64,000 bases of DNA, from assembly GCA_035771165.1 (NCBI GenBank), contig JAWNZC010000337.1, positions 2,459,501 through 2,523,500 on the forward strand, given 5' to 3'. How positions within the stretch are numbered: the first letter of the stretch is position 1; the number at the start of each line of letters is the position of its first letter. The translations under genes and the position numbers were made by a program. Below the pieces are notes generated by a model. The model saw only the letters and a list, made by a program, of their open reading frames with translations. It had not been told where the DNA came from and did not search any database. Of this stretch, positions 44,101 to 54,987 are shown piece after piece. This stretch comes from Paragorgia papillata (taxonomy: Eukaryota; Cnidaria; Anthozoa; Scleralcyonacea; Coralliidae).

Positions 44101-46862
44101 TATTGCTTGATATGTTCCTCATTTGGGGAAGTTTGTTTGATCTGTGTTGAGCAGATGACATCATAATTGCCCGCAGTAATTGGCAACTAGCTGTTGCGGT
44201 AACCCTGCCAAATTATTTACTGTGTATATTGTTATTGTTATTATTGGCAAAGTTATTAAATAAAATAAAATAAAATAAGGTATCTCATTTGCATGTTACA
44301 TAAACCTGAATATCTCTGGAACGTGATGAGATATTAATGTAATAAGAACGCTATACTTCCTAATACGGAAAGTACTTCCCTTCCTAATACGGAAAGTACT
44401 TCCTAATACGGAAAGTGCTTCCCAATACGGAAAGTACTTCCTAATACGGAAAGTACTTCCCTTCCTAATACGGAAAGTGCTTCCCAATACGGAAAGCACT
44501 TCCTAATACGGAAAGTACTTCCTAATACGGAAAGTACTTCCTAATACGGAAAGTACTTCCTAATACGGAAAGTACTTCCTAATACGGAAAGTACTTCCCA
44601 ATACGGAAAGTACTTCCTAATAAGGAACGTACTTCCTAATACGGAAAGTACTTCCTAATACGGAAAGTACTTCCCAATACGGAAAGTGCTTCCCAATACG
44701 GAAAGCACTTCCTAATACGGAAAGCACTTCCTAATACGGAAAGTACTTCCTAATACGGAAAGCACTTCCTAATACGGAAAGTACTTCCTAATACGGAAAG
44801 TACTTCTAAATAAAATCAAAACTGAATAGAAGATTTCCCGACTTACTGCTCCTTTAAGTAAAACAATTGATTTCAATTTTGTATTTTACAACCCGTAGTT
44901 TACGTGACGTCATTTCGGGAATTTATATGAAAGCAACCAGAATATTGCATTCCTCCAACAGCTTTTGCGTGAATTTAAAAACAGTATACAACCATATGCG
45001 TCCAAGCGCAAACCACCAATATTTTTTCAAGTTGTTTCACATTTGAATCGCAGCATTTGAATTGGGTTTTATCATCTTTTAACCAATTAGATTTGAATAA
45101 TCTCACGCTGATTTCCATACCGTTGGAACACTAAATCTGATTGATTAAAATGTGATGAAAACCCAATTCAAAGGTTACGTTTCAAACTTGAAACTCGAGA
45201 AAATGAAGTTTGCGCCTGGATACAAATGGCTGTGAAACTTCAGGAAACAGAACAAATAAAACAAGTCCTAATCAGAACTTCAGTCAGTCTATCGTTAACT
45301 CGTTCCTGTCTCAGGGCTTCCCCAGAGGCAAATAAAACTGTCTGGTGTTAGGCAGAATATAACACTAAAGACATGTTCGGACCACTGCCACTGAGTTATA
45401 TATAAGTGGACTACGAGTCCCATTCAAAAAGTGACTGAACAAAGACGGCGAAAGTATGAGTCATTTCTCTCATGGTAGCGAACGCTGACCGTATTCCGCC
45501 AAATATGTTTACTTGACTGTGGACTCAGCTGCGCCCACAGGCCGATCAATCCAGCTATAAATTCAGTAATCACAGAGAGGCCAGCGGTTACTACTATGGG
45601 GGAAAGAACCCATAAACCGCCATCTTGGATTAATCACCCATTGCCAGTCACTGATATAGAGCACCCGCAGTCCAGTTATATATACATGTAGGTCAGTGGT
45701 TCGGACATGAAAGAGTTCAATAAACAGGAGCCATTGTCAACCTCATACCCAGGGCATTTTGCCTCCACGTTGGGAGGTCGGCGAAAATGGCCCTGGCATC
45801 GGCTGGTCACGTGACACCCAGAATTTTGGGGTGTTATGGCAAGAAAATTTATGCGGTCTTTGTGTTTTGTTTTTGTATAATACGTATACATGAATAATAA
45901 ATGAGAAATATTTAACGGTCTGCCGACTCACTCATGTGAACTTTTATCATAAAAGCAACTGGCTAGCGTTATTCTTCATACCCCCACGATTATCCAGGAT
46001 ACATGTAAATGTCATGAACAGGCATATATCTAATGTTGTTCTTGACTTTAACCAAAGCTATCGTTAATCGTTTCCATTCTTTGGGTAAACTTTGCAGAGT
46101 GGATCTATCACAATTCAAATTTTCATAAATAAATTACACTCTATCTGAATTAATCGAGTTCTTAAACCGGCCAATCAGATTATAGAATCGACCAGCCGAT
46201 GCCAGGGCCATTTTCGCCGACCTCCCGGCGTGGAGGCAAAATGCCCTGGGTACGAGGTTGGAGCCATTATATCAACATACGGGTATAATGCAATACCTCT
46301 TTTTGCCAATGTTTCACTTTAGCTTGATTCTCTTTCAAAACCGTCTCGCATTTTTCCACTTCATTTTTCACATCAACTTCTTCACTTTTCAGCTTATTCT
46401 CCTCTTCTTCCAATGCTTTGAATTCTTGCTCAAGTTTTGTTAAACTCTCCTTCGTTTCTTTCATGTGTTCCTATTGTATTCAGATAAAAACAACAAAAGA
46501 TTAAATACAAGAGGGCACTCAGAGACTGCATATACCTCCACCAGCGGGTTATCATTAGAGATGTTTAAAGGGGAAACGAGTCATCCCGCTAACCAGGCTA
46601 GCTCACAAGACCTACTACACATGTATGAATGATAAAATGCTTGATTGCACTGATAACCGAATTGTGCAAAATGTTGGCATAAAATAAGAATAATGAGCGC
46701 AATTGAGCATTTCTCAGATTTTTATTAAATTCTCATCCAAATCGCAATTAAATTCAACGAAAGCTGGTCTTTGGTCTATGATCAATCTTTCCACAAACAT
46801 TCATGAAAATTTCTGCAGTACTTTGTGAGATATTCTGGCGACAAACAGACAGACAGACAGAG

Positions 46863-46923
<61 letters not shown>

Positions 46924-49900
46924 CAGACAGAGTAGACAGACAGACAGACAGACAGACACAGACACAGACAGAGGTGACATAACCTCCTGGCGGAGCTAAC
47001 TAGATAAAGCTAGTAACAACTCACTGAGACAATCTTACTAAACAACTTATTGTAATACTACTACTCGTCCAATTCTCAACTAAATTCGAACAAAATTTAA
47101 TGGCTTGGTCCTTGCTTTGTTAACAAACTTGTTTTGTTTGGTTTATTTGTAAAAAAGTAGAGTGCTGTGTAGGCGGTTTCTTGAACAGAGCAAAGTGAAA
47201 AAGTTGTAAACTGAAGAGATTTTTACTAATGACAAACTGACGTTTCAAGCGGAGCTGTTCATCAGAGTAAAATGTGAATTGGATTAATTGTATTGCTCAT
47301 TATAAATTCACAGGTATCTGTATACAGTGTAGATCTTGGCAGTGATGGCGGAATATGTTTTGGAAAGGCTAATTCATGGCGAAGGGTGCATTTTACACCC
47401 CCCCGAAAATATTAGATAATTTTTAGTCCCATAGATATTTTAGTCCCGGAGATATTAGGAAAAACCCTCTCGTCAGAAATAGTTGAGGGTTATACACTTG
47501 GTGACCAAAATTAACGAGCCACTTATATTTCTACAAGTTTTTCAACTTTCTCGTAATGTTTTTAGAATCCAATGGGGGTTTTATGAGAAGATTTATATTT
47601 GAATTCCTATAGTACATTTCAAAGTGTATAAATTTTAATATTAAGGTGTTACTCCGAATGACGAACCATACCGGACAAGTGGAGAAAACTCTACTTGGCC
47701 CGGATGGGATTCGAACCCGCGACCTTCGGTTTACTAGTCCGATGCTCTACCAACTGAGCTACAGGTCAAGTTGGGAGCTGAAGGTCGAATGAAAGTACTT
47801 GGGCTATTTGATAGGCCTAAGTACTATTCGGACTAGTAAACCGAAGGTCGCGGGTTCGAATCCCAACCGGGCCAAGTAGAGTTTTCTCTACTTGTCCGGC
47901 ATGGTTCGTCACTCGGAGTAACACCTTAATATTATTCTCCACCCGAGTTCACTGTCCCACAATAATCATTCGAAATCGTTATGTATTAAGACTGTTGTCT
48001 AGATATTGAAGAAACTAGTCTGTTTTGAAATATCAAATAGCCTAAGTACTACCATTCGACCTTCAGCTCACAACTTTGACCTGTAGCTCAGTTGGTGGAG
48101 CATCGGACTAGGGACTAGTAAACCGAAGGTCGCGGGTTCGAATCCCAGACGAACCATTGTCCCACAATAATCATTCGAAATGTATAAATTTTATTCTTAA
48201 AACAATTTCACCGTTAAACATGATTTTTTCCCCTGAAATTCTGATAAAAGTACTTTAATTTGCCTTACTACGGCTCATTAATTTTGGCCAGCAGTGTAGC
48301 TCTCCCCAGTCCCTCGTTCCTATCCGCCGCTCTTGGGTCTTAGTATTTGACATAGAAACTACTGACCTGTATTTCGTCCAATAATTACATACTAACAAAA
48401 TAATTATTATGTACCTGGGCCTTCTTAAAGCTGTGAAAAACTTTGGCAGCACCTTCTTCAAGCTCTGTAAGCTCGGTCTATATCACAAAATTCACTGCGT
48501 TAAGAGAGCTCAATAAGAAAAAGCTCTGGAAAATCAGATTATTTATCTACAACGTTTTGCAGTGCAGATTTGTGCATTATAGTCATTATTCTCGTTTCTT
48601 GCACAGCCTTAGTGTTACTCTTGAGTATTTGAAAGTAGTAGACAGTCCACAAGGGGAGAAATCTTTGTTCTAGTAGGTTCAGAAATTCTAATTTGCATTA
48701 AATTTGCATATTACAATAAATGTGATTTGTTCAGGTACCAAAGCTGCAAGTGTAAAACTTTTCAATTATTTGCACTGTCACTAGAGCTATGCAAGGCACA
48801 AATCAACACTGCAAAACTTTATTTTTTCATAGCCTTTTCCTATCGAGCCGCCTTTTCAATGATCGCGACGCCATTTCAAAACTAGCGCATCTGGTAATGC
48901 GTTGTTGTCTATGCAAGATGTATATAACAAAAATGAAGTAAAATAAAACAATTCTGCAGGCGAAAGCAACAGTTATTTTCAGCTAAAAGAAAACAGCAAT
49001 GCACTTTGGAATCAATGCAACCCCAACGATTAGAAGCGCTTCGAGATATGGCTTAATTAAAAGCCAGTCCCTCCACGTCTCTTTAAAATAGTGGAAATTG
49101 ATAATCCATACGGGTACTGCAATCGTAAAAGAAAAGAAATGAAATGGAAAGAAAAAAATAAGAGAAGAGAAGAGAAGAGAAGGAAAAGAGAAGAGAAGAG
49201 AAGAGAAGAGAAGGGAAGAAAAGAAAAGACAGGACAGGAAGGAGAGGACGGGACGGGGACGGGGACGGGAGGGGAGGGGAGGGGAGGGGAGGGGAGAGGG
49301 AGGGGAGGGGAGGGGAGGGGAGGGGAGGGGAGGGGAGGGGAGGGGAGGGGAGGGGAGGGGAGGGGAGGGGAGGGGGAGGGGAGGGGAGGGGAGGGGAGGG
49401 GAGGGGAGGGGAGGGGAGGGGGACGGGGAGGGGGAGGGGAGGGGAGGGGAGGGGAGGGAGGGGAGGGGAGGGGAGGGCGAGGGTGCGGGAGGGGAGGGGA
49501 GGGGAGGGGAGGGGAGGGGAGGGGGAGGGGAGGGGAGGGGAGGGCGAGGGGGGGAGGGGAGGCGGAGGGGAGGGGAGGGGAGGGGAGGGGAGGGGAGGGG
49601 AGGGGAGGGGAGGGGAGGGGAGGGGAGGGGAGGGGAGGGGAGGGGAGGGGAGGGGAGGGGAGGGGGAGGGGAGGGGAGGGGAGGGGAGGGGAGGGGAGGG
49701 GAGGGGAGGGCGAGGGGAGGGGAGGGGGAGGGTGAGGGGAGGGGAGGGAGGGGAGGGGAGGGGAGGGGAGGGGAGGGGGAGGGGAGGGGAGGGGAGGGGA
49801 GGGGAGGGGAGGGGAGGGGAGGGGAGGGGAGGGGAGGGGGGGGGGAGGGGAGGGGAGGGGAGGGGAGGGGGGGGAGGGGATGGGAGGGGAGGGGAGGGGA

Positions 49901-52900
49901 CGGGGAGGGGAGGGGAGGGTGAGGGAGGGGAGGGTGAGGGGAGGGGAGGGGAGGGGAGGGCGAGGGGAGGGGAGGGGAGGGGAGGGGAGGGGAGGGGGAG
50001 GGGAGGGGAGGGGAGGGGAGGGGAGGGGAGGGGAGGGGAGGGGAGGGGAGGGGAGGGGAGGGGAGGGGAGGGAGAGGGGAGGAGGAGGAGAGGAGGAGAG
50101 GAGAGAGAGAGAGGAGAGGAGAGAAGAGAAGAGAAGAGAAGAGAAGAGAAGAGAAGAGAAGAGAAGAGAAGAGTAGAGAAGAGAAGAGAAGACGAAGAGA
50201 AGGTAGAAGAGAAGGAGAGAATGAGAGAAGAGAAGAGAAGAGAAGAGAAGAGAAGAGAAGAGAAGAGAAGAGAAGAGAAGAGAAGAGAAGAGAAGAGAAG
50301 AGAAGAGAAGAGAAGAGAAGAGAAGAGAAGAAAAAAATGAAAAGAGAAGAAAAGAAAAGAAGAGGAAAAAGAAGAAAAGAAAAGAAGAGGAAAAAGAAGA
50401 AAAGGAAGGAGAAAAGAAAAGATGAAAAGAAGAGAGAGAGAAAACCCAAAACCCCACAAACATAGGTTAGAAAACGTACATGTATCTTCTCTATTGCATC
50501 CTGATTGTCTTTAATTTCGTTCTCTAGCGATTTGACCTTTTCTTCTGATTTAGTGATGTTTCTGAAAATTGTTAAGAAATTGCCATTAAACTTTACTGGT
50601 TGCTGTTGCTCTCACTGTTGCTATTTAGGAACTTAGACATTTTACTCTGTCTAAAGCTAAATTTACCCGTTAAGTGGAAACTTCCCAAAAATCCGGGAAG
50701 TAAATAGTTTAAAAGTATGGCAATTAACCATTTACTTTCCGAGCTGCCATTTGGAGATTTATATACATTTTATTCCATCTCGTGCCACATGATATTACTC
50801 ATTGAGTAGAGATATGCTTAAACAATATGGTTTATGCTCAGTGGTCAGAGCATTGCCCTAGAATCGCAAGGTCGTGGGTTCAATTCCTGCCGGAAGGCCT
50901 GTGTAGTTGCATTTTTCGCAACTGGTCCCGCTTTGGTCTTAAAATGTGTATATTCTACACTCGAATTTTCCTTCACCCAAAATCCTTAGAACACGCTATG
51001 TAATCGAGTGAAATGCCCAATATTACTTATAATTATTCAAAAATGGCCGCCGAATTAAAATTCTTTTATATACATATAAATTAGCCCTTATGAACCCTTT
51101 AGCCCTTTTCATGTGGGAAATTCAAAATAATTTTTACTTTAAAACGAGGTCATAAGGGCTAATTTATATGCACATAAAATAATTATAATTCGGCGGCCAT
51201 TTTTGAATAAGGTCTATATAACACGCTGTATAAATCAATGTGGTTCGCTCTTTATATTAGGTCCGCTCTTAACCGCGCGGCTCGCTCCTTGAAGGCGTGC
51301 GGAACGCACTTAGCACGGTGAAGCGCGCTGGTGATTTATACGATCGAGTCAACACCGTACCTAAATAAGCGATAATTGAAGATAATTTATTACAAAGCAT
51401 AATTCAAACTTGACGCTATAATAAATTTGGTTCGTTCAAAATCTTCCATGTATCAATCGGACAGCGTTTCATCAGTGTGCCAGGACCGCACCAATTAACT
51501 GATCTGACGTCATCTGTGTGTGTGTGTCCTTTTTAGAAGTCATGTTATTGTATAAATATTAAATAATTAATACTATGTTACCTGGACGAAGTTTTCAGAG
51601 CCACGTTAGCTTTTGTAATTTCACGGGTAATTTCATCAATTCCTTTTGAAAATGTATCAACTTTGGCCTACATAAGAAATGCAGTTATTAAATCATTATA
51701 CTACATTATCTCAGCACCTCCTGCAATAGTAACCCTTTCAACCCTAGTGGCCTCTCAATGACGAGAAAGTAGAATACTAAAAATAATTACTAATATACTA
51801 AGTAGAAATACTAAAATAATTCAGGTTAAAGTTTCAACTTAACCTGCACATATTTATGAATGCGCTGCAAGCCAGCTTACTATTTAGTAATGCTTTGGTT
51901 TAGAAAGTACACAATGACACAGCTATGAATTTGCAAACTTAGCTCTCCATATGCAATGCATATTGAAGCTCTCAAATGCCATTTCCAGCCATTTCAGACG
52001 TAAAAAAATAAAATGCCATACAACTGAGTCGGATATGATGCATTTTATCTTAGAATAAATCACTACACTTCAAGGTTGTCTGATTAACAGACACGTTTCT
52101 CAACATTTATTTTCGTACTATCCCTTAAGGTTGACATAAAAAGTGTAAAATGTGAAAAACTTCATTTTGAAGTATGTATACTTGTTTAATCAAACTGCTC
52201 AGAGAAATGGTAAAATATTATGGCCGCCATATTGAATTCTACCGCGCTGGAGTCTGGTAATGGTATATCCCAGACTCTAGCGCGCCGTAGAATTCAATAT
52301 GGCGGCCAATGTGCAAATTCTAGATTTAGCCGCCAGTGACGAAGAGCAAGTTTACTTCGAATATTTTCACACAAAACGGGTTTCAAAACACGCGTTGGGG
52401 AATTTAAAATCATTCATGGATTATTTATTTATCCAGCGACGGCGAAATATGATGGAGACACGGCGAATTTCCTACAAAATCCACTCAACCACCAGCGAAA
52501 TTCGCCGTTCGCCGGCCTAAATCTGAAACGCTGTCAGCATCCGAGCCCCAGTATCTCAATGCGTAAAGCGTTATTGGTGCATGGTGTAGGTCATCCATTC
52601 CTGCCTGAATGGAGGTGAGAAACATTTTCCGAAAACTGGAGCAACACAAGACAAGAAAAGACAGAGAAATCGGATAAAAGGGCAAAACGTGGTATTGCCA
52701 CGTTATGAAAAAATCAAACGATTTTGGAATGATAACTATATCACTTTTAAGATGGATTTCTAGTCCTCGCATTCAACATGAAGCATGGTCATGTTGAACT
52801 GACAATGGAGTTCCTTATATGGAAGTAAATTCTATGGACACGAGACGATGAAGCACCACAACACGTGACGATTAAGCAACTCACTAATTAAACCTGAGCG

Positions 52901-54052
52901 TTGCTATTGGATGACTGCTTCATTATACAGAAAATACAATACCGTGAAATTGCACAAATTTCCATAAACTTGAACAAAAACATAGAACAATCACTTTGGA
53001 CGAGTTTCCAAACCATGTATATGTTCTATTAAGCCTGGTTTCCATATAGCCGTAAGAGTCGGCGGCATGGCTGCGGCAAGGGGCAATGGTCCAATCGCAT
53101 ACAGCTCTTTATTGCTGGCTAATTCAACACTGTCTATGATTGGACCATCGCCCCTTGCCGCCGCCATGCCGCCGGCTCTTACGGCTATATGGAAACCAGG
53201 CTTAAACTATGCTCGCACGAAGCAACTCGCTGCGAGTGTTTTAGCGCTCGTGGCAGATAGTTGGAAATTTTGAACTATTTTTTACTCGCGGTAACTCCTT
53301 GCAGTAAATAAACCAATCAAAACAAATTATGATTTGAAAATACCGATTTGTTTGAGGTGCTATATCAAACACTCAGAAGAGTGCTTCATCAGGATAGCCA
53401 AACACCTCGAAGTTTGTTAAAAAAACTCGGCTATCGCTTCATCAGCCTTGAAACCCCGCGAGTTGTCGCAACGAGCTGCGTTTGGTGGAAACCATGCGAG
53501 TGCTCGCAGCGAGCTGCGAGTTGCTTCGTGCGAGAACTGGAAATCCACCTTTAAGCCTGGTTTCTATAAGTATAGGTAATCATATGATAGCGAGTACAAT
53601 TAAGGATTTACACTACAAGTAATATTTGAAAATTTTGCCAAAATTGCACGAGGCGTTAGGCGAGTGCAATTTGGCATAATTTTCAAATATCACGAGTAGT
53701 GTAAATCCTTAATTGTACGAGCAAAATCATGATTACTCATTTATTATATGCATGACAAAATTACGACACGTACGCTTCGTACTCACTCACGCCTTTAAAA
53801 ACATCTTGGTTCATTACTTGATAACAAACATTTCACTCTGGGTGTTCTCGGTACTCATTTCAAAATATTTACATGGAATTTTTAGTTCATAGTGTACCAC
53901 AAGTCGTTGGAAATGTGAAAACTTTCCATTGTAGAATTGGCCGCGATTTTGAATTTTATTGTCAACATCGTTCCCAGGACCTTGGGAGCAGTACAATTAA
54001 TAAAATAATTGTACTCCTCTCAACCAATCAGAATGTAGTAATTTTGTCATGC

Positions 54053-54112
<60 letters not shown>

Positions 54113-54912
54113 CGTCCTGATCGTCTTCAATCGCCCGGTTACCCAAATCTCTCCAATCAGACTTGGGTAATCTCGAATCGCCTAATCTGATTGGATGGAT
54201 CCAGGCGATCGAGACGATCTTATGGAAACCAGGCTTTAGTCTGGGGCAAACGAGAATAATACAATGACGATAGAATAACGGAGCATAACTTCTACCTCTT
54301 GAGCTTTTAGTTTTGATCCACCAATATCCATGATTTGTTTATGCAAACTAAAAAATAAAAATAAAAATAAAGCATCTCGGCTAGTAACACTAGAAAGTAC
54401 ACCCCTGAGACTTAACTTTCGCTATATTACAATCCTCATCTTAAGGTAAATCCCCCATAATGTAAAAGCAATACATGAATACCATTTTTATAAATTCTCC
54501 TGGCGTACCTTTGAACTTCGGCTTCCACTTTCGCCGATGCTGATGAAACTTTTTCCCATTCTAAATATATATTGCCAAAAAACCGTGCCGTTAGACAGTT
54601 ATTTGTTTGACTACTGTTTCCAGTTAAAAATCCTCTGTTGTTTTCAGTCCGATAACGCTCAGAATTAACACCAAATAAAAAATATGTAATGTGGGTGTAT
54701 CATTAAGTATTTGGACGCGAATGAGATGTTTAATTTGTATATCAAACAACCTGAAATATCTCAACAACGAAACGAAAAATTCCAAAAGATGTTACTTTGT
54801 CGTTTTAAGTAATCTTTCAAAAGAGACTTAATTTTCGCTCCATAAGTACTCTGTTAATTACTACTGACAAATGTAGCCCCTTTTCCGTTTTCAATCATAT
54901 TCATGGACCTTC

Positions 54913-54987
<75 letters not shown>

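Noticed and set aside
47697..47769. Possible functional tRNA-Thr(AGT) gene on the minus strand
   Set aside because: The acceptor stem does not pair well, the sequence sits within a foldback arm, and partial copies lie next to it; a tRNA-derived repeat is more likely.
48983..50463. Very long minus-strand open frames of 458-488 codons (Pro/Ser/Leu-rich) and plus-strand Glu/Gly/Arg-rich frames
   Set aside because: They are translations of the GGGGA/GAAGA pentamer array in several frames at once, inside an SMC4 intron; no start context, domain or splice logic.
52299..52520. 73-codon frame starting [18 protein letters not shown]
   Set aside because: Starts within a foldback arm and has no recognised domain or second copy; not supported as a gene.
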